Position numbers and translations under genes: made by a program. A model generated the notes under the pieces. The model worked only from the letters and a program-made list of their open reading frames with translations, was not told where the DNA came from and did no database searches. A stretch of 64,000 nt of DNA from Pelobates cultripes (taxonomy: Eukaryota; Chordata; Amphibia; Anura; Pelobatidae), in NCBI GenBank assembly GCA_933207985.1, contig OW240915.1:273574016-273638015 (forward strand), read 5' to 3'. How positions within the stretch are numbered: position 1 is the stretch's first letter; each line of letters begins with the position of its first letter. This document shows, in pieces, positions 34,740-47,284 of the stretch.

Positions 34740-35660
34740 TTATACAATCTTAAATTTCTATATAAATCTGCACTTTTTGTAAAATAAAAAAATAAATAAG
34801 TGGACACAGTCCTAAGTGCTTTAAAGGTTCGGAGTGCCACTTCGTTTTGTTTTTTTGTGTATTGCAAAAACGGGCAGCACTGATGTGCTTGGGTTAGGCT
34901 GGAAGTAGTTGATTTAATGCACAGTAACTGTCCAACTTTCATAGTCTCTCTTCCCCTTCTTGGTAGCCATTACAATGCATACTTTAGCCCACTGCTGAGA
35001 ACTGGACATACTGATTAACGATTCCGCAGAGCACTATCCAGACATATGTTTTCTTGACACAATGATTGTGTTCTAGATGACTGTTGAGTGCCTGCCTTTA
35101 TTTTCCTCTAATGATGGAGTAAGCTGTCTTTCTTTCCATGTGGGTGTTTTTCATGTTTTTCTTAGATTTACTCTGCAGGGGGTGACCCTAACAAACATCA
35201 GACAGCCAAGTATCTAGCCAGGTTCCCACTGAGACTGGTAAAACATTATGCTTGCTAGCCACAGCAGCCTGAATCTGACGTGGAGCGAAAATCTTTACAG
35301 TTCAGAGCACTAGAATGAATACTAAAGAAAATGAAACAATTGCTTGATTTCTAAATTAAGGATGAATAAATGATATTTGCTAATATTTTCTAAAAGTAAG
35401 TTGCATTTGGAATCATAATCTCTAACATGCAATACAGTGAGGATTTCTTGACTTGCTGGCCCTCGACTCGAACACTAAACATTTACACAGACCAACTACA
35501 CTTTTTCATGTCATTTTATTTCTCTTTATAATTAAGACAGGTAGCTTTCTTTACAGATGATAGAAATCGGAGCGAGTTTGTCACTTTCAGGCATTCTCGA
35601 AAACTGTTAACTTGTTTCCCCTTAACGTCTAAAGATTGCTTCTCCTTTACCCAGTGGTGC
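34740..35660. other. Unassigned intronic stretch
   Basis: No gene or repeat ends identified. Confidence 0.45.
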
Positions 35661-35662
35661 AG

Positions 35663-36083
35663 TTAAAGCGGATCTGCTGATTTCATTGGCGTATTTCGCA
35701 ATGACTCCTGAAACGGACAGATTAGATGTGAGTCCGAATTACTTCCTGCTTTCCCACGAGGCTGCCACCATCTTTCAGCTGGCGGCAGCCTTGTCTGTGC
35801 TATACTCTGGCGCATGAGTAAGAGTATAACACTGAGATCTATAAAGGATCCTGTGGTACCGTGCCTTTCTCCATAGGCAAAGCCTGAATCCCACAGCCAT
35901 GGTGACAGCTGCTGGGATTGAACAAAAGTTGACAGAGGAGCTCCTCCTTTTGCCAACTTTTGTCAACCTCAGGCTTTACTAAAAGGCAAAGTAGTTCAGT
36001 GAAATTCCAATGCAATCTTGATCATTATTTCATAAAGATTATATGTATGGATGAAATACTGAAAAGTGACAGATCTACTTTAA
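35663..36083. mobile_element. T2-like MITE (TTAAAGCGGATCTG family)
   Basis: TTAAAGCGGATCTG at 35663-35676 is inverted as CAGATCTACTTTAA at 36070-36083. TTAA sits at each outer end. No gene inside; the ORFs on the minus strand are incidental. Confidence 0.7.
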
Positions 36084-36089
36084 GGCTTC

Positions 36090-37955
36090 TTACATGGCAT
36101 TTGTTGACAAGATACCATATCTAACTCACAGCAGGAGGCAATGTAGTCTACCAAAGACCACAACATATATGTCCCATACTAAAACCTTCCCTTAACCCCA
36201 CCACTGTAATACCCAAACCCTAGCCCTAACACACACCCAGGACACTAACCCTCTCCCAGAAAATAACATGTTCTATGACAGCAACATAAATGTAATTTAT
36301 CTATTAAGGGAAAATAATGCCATCTCAGGGTTCTAGAGATAGTTATAAACCAGCAGCGTTTGGTGCTATGGCTAATTTTGATGTCTCCTTCATGGAGAGG
36401 GATAGTATGAGTAACTATTATATGTAAGTAATTTGTATTTCTTTCTTTAATTCAGAATTAAGTCTGTATCTCTTTTTTTGTTCTCGGTGTCTGGATATAA
36501 TCCACACCTTTTGGCGTTGTGGTCTGTTAATGCATTTGCTTTTGTGCCTTGCGAGGGATTTCACACTAAACCTTATGGGTGAGAGAAACCTCTAAATAAT
36601 AAATACATTATTAGTGATTTTGCAAGCACAAACAGTTGTTAGTATTTTATTACTAATATAAAGATAATCTGGTAATCAACACCTTTTTGTCAAACCATCC
36701 ACAAAAGTTCCTGCTTGTGCCTTGTTGGAATCTGATAGTGTTGGAATACAGAGCAGTTAAGCAGGTAATGGCTTTTGAATATTTAATTTGTTTAGCTTAT
36801 GAAACTCTGTAAGGAATGTTAGATTGACAGCTTTGTGATCAATCATGCATAGCAGGTTAACCACATTTACGGGACATTACTTGATTCAGTTTGTTCTTTT
36901 TTTTTTATTTTTATTTTTTCCTTGTTTCTCACGAAGGACTAAGAATGTGAAGATGGTTTTAAAAAAAAAAAAAACCTTCAAAGTTGGCTAACTTTGCTTT
37001 TATTGGGGACTAAAAACATTCTACAGAACAGCATTAGAAATCTAAATATTAGCATTTAATATCCACTGTTTTCACTTTGCCACACACTTTAAAATCCCCT
37101 GAACTGGCACCAGGTTTCCTCACTTTATAATACCGAGCTGAAGATCAGAAATAGGCTTGTTTTCTCTCTATGGGAACAGTCTAAATTCGTGAGCGCTTTC
37201 AAAAACAGATGTTTCAAATCCACGAGCAGAGCACTTCACACAATGCTCGCATCCTTGGCTGAATTAATTCTTTCATTTTTGTTCTTCCAGTTCGTGTTCG
37301 TACACTTAGCAGAGTCACACTTTACACGTTGTCTTCATGTTCGCAGTGTTTCTGTGGCTCTTTGTGATTTCCTATTTCCGTTGAGAGCATACAAATAAAC
37401 ATGAATGGACAAAGAGCCAAAAAGTGAAGTTAATCATAGAAAAGTGTTAAAAAGACATTAAAGGGAAGCATTTCTCTAAAAATGCAAAGCCTAATTGAGT
37501 GTTGCTGAAAATGCCAAAAGGTTCAACAATACCCAAGTAGGTCAAAACACATGTACATCATTAGAGCTACAGATCCTTAATGGTTCCATAGAAACATTTG
37601 TCTAGAGTTAAATATATGGGTATTCTGCCACATCACATGGCCATATGATGCTCCGCAACAAATGACCTAATATCCATGGGTAATAACACAATCTTATACG
37701 TAGAGGATTAATCTCTTATGTATTACTTAATTTGGACTATATATGGATCTCGCCCTCTAGGCACTCTTTGGACCCTTAATCGGACACTAATGGTGTAAAG
37801 CTTTTTGTTTAACATTTGTTATTTTGCCTCTGCAGTCTAACCGAATCCCCATATTTTTTTAGTAAGACAGATAAAAAGATTGATTGATTCACCCAGCGAA
37901 ACCACCAACAAAGTAGTTATGACAATTTTCTAATGTACCCAACTTGTTGTTTATA
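36090..37955. other. Repeat-poor intronic stretch
   Basis: No exon, RNA gene or mobile-element ends seen. 36930-37440 is compositionally balanced and unrepetitive and is a reasonable place to look for conserved noncoding sequence. Confidence 0.4.
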
Positions 37956-37972
37956 GGTCTTCTGCATGCTAA

Positions 37973-38574
37973 AAACAAAGAACAAGGCTGCGCCAAAAGG
38001 GTAATTAAAACAAGTCCAAATAAAATAGTAATAAAATGTTCTAATAAAAGAGTCCCAATAATGGATGATGTCTCAACTGATATGGTGTCTTCTTTGGTAA
38101 TAGTCGTCCGTCTCACGATATGAAAGACACAATGGGAAAGAGCCAATCGTGCAGAGTGTATAAATAAATAATGGTGAAATTAAAATATAAATTACACACT
38201 CACATTTCCATGAGCTAGGACCAGCTCTAGTATGATGGGCATACGGCGGATAACCCTCCGCTTAAGGGGGTACTTGTCCTCCTGGAGAGTGCTGGTGTCC
38301 AATTCTCAGGAAAAGAAAATAAAAACAGCCAATAGTGCTCTCTGGTGAGGTAGTTAGTAGGAAGATTAAAAATAAATAAAATATACTCACAAGTAGAGTG
38401 CAGGTCTGTCTGCACTCTATTATTCGCGTGGGTGGTATGATCCCCACCTTAGGATATGCCAGGAACAATAAATAAGGATAATAATATAATAGGTAATATA
38501 TGTAAAATTATTTATTAGTACAATATATTAAAACCAATAACGCGTTTCGCCGTAGAGGCTTTATCAAATTGGAA
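37973..38574 (-). mobile_element. Solo terminal-repeat-like insertion of a Penelope-type retroelement
   Basis: About 600 bases flanked by an exact 13-bp direct repeat, TTCTGCATGCTAA (37960-37972 and 38575-38587), showing a clean insertion. Read on the minus strand it opens with a TGATAAAG...GAAACGCGTT block typical of the ends of frog Penelope-like elements, where hammerhead ribozymes are known. No reverse transcriptase is present. Family naming is from memory of such ends; the target duplication is seen directly. Confidence 0.65.
38530..38572 (-). ncRNA. Degenerate hammerhead-ribozyme-like motif
   Basis: Minus strand reads TTGATAAAGCCTCTACGGCGAAACGCGTT. GCC/GGC closes a stem-II-like hairpin over TCTA. 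GAAAC follows as in the hammerhead core. The expected CTGATGA is TTGATAA, two changes that should abolish cleavage. Position at the very end of a Penelope-type insertion fits the known location. Confidence 0.5.
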
Positions 38575-38589
38575 TTCTGCATGCTAACA

Positions 38590-40585
38590 TTACCAATGGA
38601 TAACTCAGAGGGAAATCTCAAATATTTTGTTATTCCCAAAATAGGCCAAGACAAAATAGGATATGAAACTTGGTTCTGTCTTCGGTCAGGCCAATATAGT
38701 ATATGCTTATTGGTAATAGCTTAGGTCAAGGGTAATAGGGATATGAAAACATCTGAATGTAATCCTTATATAACAATCATATTGTAGCACTGCAGGTTTC
38801 CTACAAGTCTCTATAGAAAACCGAAGTCACTAGTTAGTGCAAATACAATGCATTAATATATAAATTAATCAATCCGTGCATTATTTATCTAGATTCTTAA
38901 GCTAGAACAAAGTTTTATCTTGTTATCGACAATCTTTTTCTGAAACCAAAAAGCAAGTACACAAAATGCCTGCTGTACAAGATGTCAGATTTTATCACAC
39001 CATGGGTGTTTGCCCTCAGTTAGGCATTAAATGTGTAGTAATTCACAAACTTCGTGTATTTTGTCTCCCTCCTAGATTTCCATGTGAAATCCTTTGAAAT
39101 GCTGCACTATTGTGGATTCTGCGTACGGATGTATTGCTGGATCTCTCACTGAAATCTTCGAGTGTGAAATGGTATATGAAAATGGAGTAGTATACGGTAG
39201 TACAATTAATTTTTGGAGCCATATTGGGTCTCCCGGTAGAGGTGAGCGCAACCTCCTTGATGTGAGGAAGGGAAAGTTTCTGGACTGGAATATTACACAG
39301 TTGGCATTTTGTATATCTTTTTGTTTCTGAAAAAGGTTGTTGAGAACAAGAAAAGAAACCAGAGAATTTAGGATCTGGATATATAGGTAACGGCTGAGGT
39401 CAGGGAAGTATAGGTAATGATAGATACAATTAATTATAGGTACATATCGGATCTGAATGTAGGTACGAATTGAGGTCAGGAGAATATCTGAATGCAGGTA
39501 CGAATTCCTTTCAGTTTCACAATCCAGTCAGAATCCTAGAATCTTTTAGTGAGTATTTACCTCTATGAAGACTGTTGACAGTCCCGTTGCTTTCCTTTCA
39601 AGCATATGGCAGAAGAAATACTGTTTAATTGCCCTGTCTGGGTGAAATAGCCGCCACGTTATTTACAAGGGATGGATGGGATGTGCAGCAAATCTTTTCA
39701 TTATATCTGCGGCATTTATAGGATTGTATAAATTCAAGCAAACTGTTTCAAAGTGGCCTCGTTTTTTGTTCCTACTCTGAGGTCTTGGCCATTTAATTTT
39801 AGAGATTTGTGATGCCAGAGAAAGCTCCTTTGGTTTTTCAGCACTTTTTTACTGCCTGATATATTTCTGTCTTGTAACTAAGGGCTCCCGCTGTTTTCTG
39901 AATCAGACAGAGCAGTTTTTGGATTTGGGAACAAGACTGCCACTTTGTTAATCAATGTTTTTGCTGCTAACTTGACCCTACAAAACCCCCTTCCTCAATC
40001 TCATTTACTCCTAACCTAATAAATGTGCTTTGTGGGAGAATGAATGAGGCAGGAGACTTGCCAGGCAGTGTTTCTTTCAAACTGTGATCCCAAATCTCAA
40101 GTGCTCATGGCTGTTTTTGCTTTTTAATTATACTGATTTATCTCGCAACTAATCTAACATGAAAACAAAACCATAATTTAATACAGAAAGAATTCATTGC
40201 TCAAGACAGCTCTAAGAACAATAGCATTCCTGGCGTCATTGTGAAGTTAAACCTGAGTGCAGAACTATGAATTTATTCTTTATTCAGTACATGTAACATG
40301 GTTGTACACAAACTCTTTATTTGGAACTATTAGGCAGCAAATACTATGTCTCCAGCAATGTTTCTATGGTTATTTACGTGTTTTTAAAAATATTTTTTGT
40401 GTACCTACTGGTTAATTGAAATGTATTGGAGTGCAAGCTTTGGGGACAAGTAATGGCATGCTCTTCCGTACACTGAAAATCTATCTTTGTGTATGTCTCT
40501 ATCTCTCAGCATATCTTTTGTATTGGTAGTGTACAATAGGTCATTTTTTTGACAGTAGAATTTTAACTTTTGTTAGCCTTATTTA
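38590..40585. other. Repeat-poor intronic stretch
   Basis: A few short local duplications, e.g. TAGGTACGAATTGAGGTCAGG / GCAGGTACGAATT near 39460-39505. No gene supported. Confidence 0.4.
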
Positions 40586-40589
40586 TGGT

Positions 40590-40760
40590 TATTCAGTAAA
40601 CGGAGAGTTCTTCGGAAATTACAGTGAATTCAAAGTAAGTTTCAAATAGAGTGCCAAATTAGCTGAAATGAAAAAAATGGCCCAATTCCAGTTCAGTTAC
40701 TTTGACCTTAAAATTTTACATTCACTTTGAATTCCCTACAATTCTCATTTTAATGAATAA
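40590..40760. mobile_element. Fold-back MITE (GAATTCAAAGTGAAT family)
   Basis: ACAGTGAATTCAAAGTAAG at 40621 is inverted as TTCACTTTGAATTCCC at 40721-40736. The interior GCCAAATTAGCTGAAATG...CAGTTCAGTTACTTTGACC folds similarly. A second copy is at 48890-49012. Confidence 0.6.
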
Positions 40761-41155
40761 AACAGTTGGTGCCTAATGTCTTGGTCAGTGTCCAAGTGTC
40801 TAATTGTTTTGAGAAGTGGCTCTTAACTTCTGGGTCCAGACCAAATATTGGGTCATCACACCATATAATGGATCTCCATAGCTTCATTAGACAAAGGGTA
40901 GTCTTCAGACTCCAGGTAGTTATTCACATGTGTTACATGATAGCTACACACTGCTTGGTAATGAGAAGAGGCTATAGTGTTTTGCACAATTAATGTTAAA
41001 TTCTATTGTTTAACAGAATTAAAAAATAAATAAAAAATTTTGGTAATTGTATTTACTTTACAAATGCCACGTAATTTTGGTCTCTTGTCTAACTGATTAG
41101 GAACGGTTTGTAACCCAGCTTAAATATGAAAGCTATGAAATTTTGACAACCAAGA

Positions 41156-41212
41156 AACATAGAATGTGACGGCAGATAAGAACCATTCGGCCCATCTAGT
41201 CTGCCCAACCTC
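41156..41212 (+). repeat. Widely distributed tetrapod repeat core (GACGGCAGATAAGAACC)
   Basis: AACATAGAATGTGACGGCAG, then ATAAGAACCATTCGGCCCAT and CTAGTCTGCCCA. I recognise this core from many amphibian and reptile genomes, but I do not know its class for certain. It shows one copy here, with no obvious ends. Confidence 0.5.
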
Positions 41213-41518
41213 AAACTAGATATGTGAATATTTATATTTTTTGTAAGCATAGATTTATTTTTCTTTTCTTTCTATGCTTGGCAGTGGTGGTTATCCTACT
41301 TGGCAATGCAGATGTTTGGTGGTGACTATACAGGGCACTGCAGATGTTTGTCCATTCATATCCTATGATGCTTAGTCAATGCAGAAATAAATGCTTCACA
41401 GATAACCGCAGTATAAAGCTAATCATTAGTTAATCATTATCACTTATTTACTAAATGGTGAGCTGACAATTTACTTGGGACAGTATTCCCAAGCTTTTCG
41501 AAAAATAATGTTCTATTA

Positions 41519-41522
<4 letters not shown>

Positions 41523-41573
<51 letters not shown>

Positions 41574-41590
41574 ATTATTATTATTATTTC
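41523..41590. repeat. (TA)n microsatellite followed by poly(T) and (TTA)n
   Basis: About 37 bases of TA, then a T run and ATTATTATT. Simple repeat. Confidence 0.95.
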
Positions 41591-41599
41591 ACGTCTACT

Positions 41600-43105
41600 G
41601 TCCGCAACATATGAAGAAGTGGTTGGCCATACATCCTTTGCGTGATCCATTGTGATGATGACAATCAAAGCCATTGTTATTAACTATAGTAGTAAACATG
41701 AGGGAACAATAAAGTGTAATCAACATGAATTGCTGAGGCTGTAATGTATTAATCATGGGCTCTCTGTAGCTAAAGATTGTAGGAAAAGTATGATTGATTT
41801 TTTTTTCCCTTGAAAAGTTAAGTAAAGAAGACTCTGTGTGGGATTTTAAAATCTTTAAAGTTGTGCAAAGAGACAATAGTGCAGCCTTTGTACTACCAAA
41901 GAAATCAGGAGACCCTAGCATTTCACAAAGGAATGCACGTGCCTCGGGTTTTTTTTTTTCCGAACTACATTGCGGTTTTTAAAGTAATAAACAAAAGAGA
42001 GGTACCCAGAGGAATTTGAGGGTTCATTACAAAATGTGACCTCCCTTCTCAGGCTTGCTTTCATCTTTCTGTATTCAAGCATCCTTTGGCAGATACAGCT
42101 GAGCATTTATATTCATGATTTTCTTTTTTTCTTATCTGACCACGGAGATAAAAGAGAGGTGATCAAGAGAGGGGCAGGCCTGAAGGGGAAACTGCTAGTG
42201 TAAAGAGATGTCTTAATCAGTAATTCCCATCTGCCCGCTCGGTGTTAGAAATGTTAGAATTTTCAGAATCCTTCTCTCTTTGTAGGAACATCTGTCTACT
42301 TTATCAGCCAGGAGGTTACAAAATGAATTAATCTTCGTTTTAAAGACAAACTGTCCTGTGTTTAACCATTTCTAAGCAAGGTTGGATGCCTAAATCTTGG
42401 TATTTAGTCTGTTATGTCGGTAGATGCCATTTTACACGTTTGTTTGTTTTTGACACATAAGTACCAAGTTTATTTTTCTGAACACTTGTTGCTACTCTAA
42501 AGATCTCTTCACTTTTATGAAAATCATAGTATTTGTTGAGGATCATGTAAATCTATATCAAGGCCTTTATGTAACAGTAGAGACTCGCAGGTCTCAAAAC
42601 ATTAATGAAGATCATACCGGGCCATCCAAAAAGAACAGGGGAGATGTGCCCACAATCTTTTACAGTAGAGTATAAAGTTCATACACATAAAATTAGGCAG
42701 AGGTAATGTACTACCAGTCTCCTGTATCATTTCATTTAAATGAAATAAGAATCAAATATACTCACATAATAGGACCAATTGGATTTACAGGTAACAAATG
42801 TACCCAAAGGAAAATTTGTGTTTCGTACCTGAACTGCGTATTGAGAGCTGTTTGGTCAAAGCTATGACCGCAAGCGCCCCATATATAGGCAAAGGAACCA
42901 ATTCGCCCACTTAAAATTTCAGAAGAATAACCCATATGCTCTACCTTGCTCATCTCACCACTTTATAAATGTCTGCCCTTTTATGAGTCACTGTGGTGAC
43001 ATACTGCCTCTAGAGCTGGACTCATGGCCTTCAAGCATCTGTTTTTTAGTATTTACATTTGTCAGTGTTCTGTGTGTGCCTATATTCTAATTATAAGTGC
43101 AACTG
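41600..43105. other. Repeat-poor intronic stretch
   Basis: No gene or mobile-element ends recognised. 42100-42400 is balanced, unrepetitive sequence. ORFs on both strands near 41.6-42.1 kb are short and featureless. Confidence 0.4.
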
Positions 43106-43112
43106 CCTGTGT

Positions 43113-43570
43113 GTCACGGTGTAATACCCCAACACGCAGAGTTTAGAATAGCAAGGGACAGATAAGGATATAATGTGATAACTGGCCTTAGAATGGCTGA
43201 ACTAAATGTCAAACAGAGATAAAGCGTAATCAGACACGAGCCGAGGTCAGGGTAACGGAGAGACAGCGAAAACGAGAACTAGCCAGAGTAAGGTACACCG
43301 TAATCAGTCAGACGGGCAAACAAGCCTTTAACGTTTGATTGGCCCATGTTATGCCTACGCCCCCAAAACGTGCGTGTGTGGGAGTGCCGGAATGACCAAT
43401 GGGAGCCTGAACCTACTTGTGGCTCCCACTGCCCCTTTAAGAGCGCACTCGTGACGCGAGCAGCGCTCCTAGTGTGAGGGGGGCCACATGATCGCTCACT
43501 GCACACGGCTCGTGTGGAGGCGCGCGGCTCGAAGTGAGGACCACGGATAAGATAGGTACCACACACTGTG
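43113..43570 (+). mobile_element. Second copy of the TGTCACGG repeat
   Basis: Starts TGTCACGGTG, shares GCCGAGGTCAGGGTAACGGAGAGACAGCGA and CCCCAAAACGTGCGTGTGTG with the copy at 31890-32449, same strand. Right end not sharply defined (about 43555-43575). Confidence 0.5.
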
Positions 43571-43659
43571 TAAGTATGCATTATTAATATGTGTGTGTAT
43601 TGGTGTTCTTGTGTGCATTCAATGTAAGTATATGTATATTGGCATATGTAAGCTTGTTT

Positions 43660-43800
43660 GAGCAGGGTCCACCTCAACCAGTTTTTCCTGTACCATTTTT
43701 TAATTAGCTCATTTATCTTAAATTTCCCACTATATAATATTATAAAGTGCTGCGGAATAAGTTGGCACTTTTTAAATTGCAATAATAATGATAATATGTG
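43660..43800 (+). mobile_element. 3' tail of an L2/CR1-type LINE
   Basis: GAGCAGGGTCCACCTCAACC...ATAAAGTGCTGCGGAATAAGTTGGCAC then (AAT)n-like tail. This is a frequent frog LINE 3' end in + orientation. Confidence 0.6.
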
Positions 43801-43804
43801 TGTA

Positions 43805-45184
43805 CACTGCCTGTAAGTGTGTAGTTTGGCGTACCCATGTTTAACCCCGTAGGTGATACCCTGGCTTCCTTTCTCGGTATCAGTGGCCACCCACTTACAG
43901 AAAAAGTATTTTCGGTGGCAGAGATGAGTTCCCATTAAAGCAGAACTTTCCGCTGCTTTTTGGATATGAAAACACTGCACTTTGCAGAATGCTTTCCAGA
44001 TTTCCGCTTGGACTGACTTAAGTAGCTAAAACTTGAAAGTGAGTGAATAGATCGCAGTAACTGCACATGTCGATTAGCCACTCTAGATTATACTCATTAA
44101 AAAGAAAATTAACTATATTCAGTAATCTATTAAAATTGCAATAATCATTGTAGCCCTAACAACAAGAGCTCAATTTTCAGCAATCTTTATCAAACCTTCT
44201 GCAGCACGTGACTTGCACTTTTGAAGATACCAGATCATTTAAACAATGGATATTGAATTTATTGGAAGAATAAAGTTTGCACAGATTGTCCATTTTTTAT
44301 TCTGTACGGCACTTTAATGGGATTGCTCTGTCTGAACATGTGCGTTAATTACTTGGCTATGTAAATTGGACTAGTCGACCTGCACTTGCATGCTAATACT
44401 CTTAAAATCTGACCAGCTTGAGGTACTTAAAAGATTAACAAAGATTGTTTTCAGCAAAATGATAATGCAGACCATTTTACTTTCCATAATTGCCTTTATA
44501 CAGCTGCACAATAGCCCATATTGTAATGTCATTCATGCGCGCAGGATTTGTCAGTCAGTTGGGGGATAGTGAAGGTATGCAACCACCGTAACAGAAGGAA
44601 ACTTACAACAGAATGCAATATCAGGACTGGCTAAACCAGAGTCCATATTGCATAGAGTGGAAAACAGAACCTTTCTCTATGGAACATAACTACAGTTTGA
44701 GAAAATCCAGATCTGTACTATAGATGTATAGATATACAGACACACATAAACACATTGGTTTTGGAAAGAAAGTTCTACTCATGGCTATGAAGAAAAGAAT
44801 GTTCTTGATGTGAATGGCAGCAGCAAATCAATGATATGCTTCAAATTTATTTTTGTTATTTTAAATTTTTATTTTCTTAAATTCAGAGTAGAGTTTGAGG
44901 AATCAATTTTTATTTTTATTTTTTTTAATTAAAGAACCAGTTTCAGTGATATTGCATACTATCAATGTTTGTTGAATGGAGATTTGTTTGACTAGGTACA
45001 AAAGGTACATATTTTAAATGAGCTCCATTTTCTGCCTCTCGAAGTCGGGCTCTTTCGATTGCGCTGTTAATAACATCAGTAAATGGATGAGGCTGTAGTG
45101 CTCGAAAATCTGCCGATAACATCCTGCGAGGTCAATCCGCATCAAACGGTGCATTTGGTAGGATGCAATTGGCACTGATCAATT
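43805..45184. other. Unassigned intronic stretch
   Basis: No recognised gene or repeat ends. Confidence 0.45.
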
Positions 45185-45197
45185 ATCTGTGGATTTT

Positions 45198-47284
45198 TTT
45201 TTTTTGTTTTTTTTGTCAATCTTTCTTTTATTGAGGCATGTGGTTATTGTGGTACAGAATAAAGAGAAGGAGACTTGCAGGGGTTATAAAGGTTAGGATA
45301 ATCATAACAAATTACAAAATCTCCTAGGATTATCAGCCTCATTTTATATTATATAAACAAGCTTAGAACATTGAGTTGTGAAAACAGGTGGACTGTAATA
45401 TATGTCTGTTATCAAGCTTAATTAATATAACGTTGATACACCAATTTAAATGTGAGTATATCCTGCAAACAAGCTTGGTTCATCCGTTAACTAGATCAGC
45501 AGCAACATAGATAATACCTATAATGCAATAAAAACGCTAGCGACCGCATTTAGCTAGTGCACCTGTACCTATGCAATGTCAAACAGTTTGTTTGTTCACA
45601 GTAACCTGCTAGGGTAGAGTCGCTTATTAGTATATAGTGGTTGCGCCTGAGGTTATAGATATTCTGTGCAGTGAGTTACAGGAGTGAATAATGACATCCT
45701 TTTTGGTATAGACTGTAAGATGTAGTCTGGCATAGTCTCTACATTTGGGCCTGTAGGGGTACAGTCAGTCTCTGGGTCGGTCCACCTTAGTCAGTTGATG
45801 CCGGCTCTGGAGGTTTGGCAGGTGGGCCTGGGACATTGGCAGGTGTTGTTCTTAACAGGTTTAGATTAATCAATCAGGTACAGTGGGGTGTTTCAGTATG
45901 TGTGTATAGAAAGGGCATGTATCAGGGTTATGGCGTGTGCTGAGTAGGCTAGGTACCAAATATGATGTGTTGCTGTGCTTGGCGGTCCCATAGTGTGGCG
46001 TTAAGAGTGCTCATTAGTATTTAGGGGAGTAACATTGAGAGAGCTGCACCTGGCTAGTGTTTAGTAAACAGTGTACATTCTTTATGTGATAGGCTTTCAT
46101 GCCCTTTGTGATATTGCTTGGACAGAGTTATCTCTCAGGTCTAGTGAGTGTGTGATACATCTGTGTTTGTCATGTTACCTGCTATGCAGGGTGGAAGACA
46201 GGCATAACATTACGCTCAGTGTCCACAAGTGTGTCCAGCCGCCCAGTAAATCTTGCAGTCTTTCTATTATGGTATGGGGGGGCTAGCATTATGACAGTGT
46301 CCCATTGCAGTGAGTTCACAAGGCCCCATCAGAGTCGTTTACCCGATGCCTTCTTTGTAGAAGCTGTGTGTGTCCGGTGCTGGGTTTCTGCGTCCTGCCG
46401 CTGTTTGGGCGTCAGTGAGGTTATCCTTCCAGCCCCAGGCTGGCGTGCAGGCCTGCATCTTATGGCCACAAACTCGGCTACCGCTAGGGCCCGGGTTTCC
46501 TCCATGTGTGGGAGTGGCGGAGGAGCAGGTCGTTTTCTTTCGCTCGCAATGTTTGTTCCTCCGCCCGTGTGGACGATGCTTCTGGGCTCCCTGCCCTTTG
46601 GCCTGCAGCCCGGGTGGGCTAGGTTGTGTGTGGGTGGGTAGTTAAGGTGACGTTATGCCCAAGGACTTTCCCTTTACTCCCCGCCATCCACGGTTCCGCT
46701 CCCCCATTGTCGGTAGTGCAGGTATCATGGGTCGGGCTGCTTGTTGCCGCTTCATGAGTGTGTCCCAGAAGCAGTTCAGTATCGCTTCTATGCTCTGTAG
46801 GGGTTCATTCCGTGGCGTTGGTGTCCGTTTTGTGTTCGCCATGCGGGTTGCGTTGCCGGCCGCCATTTTAGGTACTCCCTGTGAAGGCTTCAGCTTTGCG
46901 CTTTAGGATTAATCTTGTGCTGCTGTCTCAGCTGGTTGCTATAGGAGTCAAGTGGGGACCGGGATGACCCCCGCCGGTCCAAGGGGGGTGGGGGAGAGGA
47001 GGCGAGTGCTTTGAGGGGTTTTTACTTGGCTTTACCATCCAGGAGAGCGGCCGTCTCTCCCTGGCTCGGTCACAGGTAGGCCCCATATGCTTTGTACGGG
47101 TTCCCGGGCAGTGTAGATCTCATTTGTGGGTTCATTCAATGCCCCCGGGTTTTCCCGACTCGTTGTGTGTCTTCCAGATGGTGAACGTGTCTGTTTTCGG
47201 GGTATTTAACCCCAGTTTAGTCGCTTTTGTGCAGGAGCTGATTCACAGCACGTCTGACCTGCTCAGCAGTTAGGCTCCGCCCCC
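45198..47284 (-). mobile_element. LINE-derived retroposon without RT (copy B), intact target duplication
   Basis: Minus strand: 5' GGGGCGGAGCC at 47284, 3' CTCAATAAAAGAAAGATTGAC then A-rich tail at about 45200-45218. An exact 13-bp duplication ATCTGTGGATTTT flanks it (45185-45197 and 47285-47297). Length about 2.09 kb. It shares the 5' start and the AATAAA...GATTGACAAAA tail with copy A. A short ORF beginning MANTKRTPTPRNEPLQSIEA (inside 46642-46866) resembles the start of frog ORF1-type proteins, but the RNA-recognition part seen in copy A is not evident. No reverse transcriptase. Confidence 0.75.

Noticed and set aside
43279..43980. 233-codon minus-strand ORF
   Set aside because: It runs across two unrelated repeats (the TGTCACGG element and a LINE tail) and has no domain.
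46219..46906. Several plus-strand ORFs in GC-rich sequence
   Set aside because: They lie antisense within LINE-derived copy B; the GC-rich block is its 5' part.
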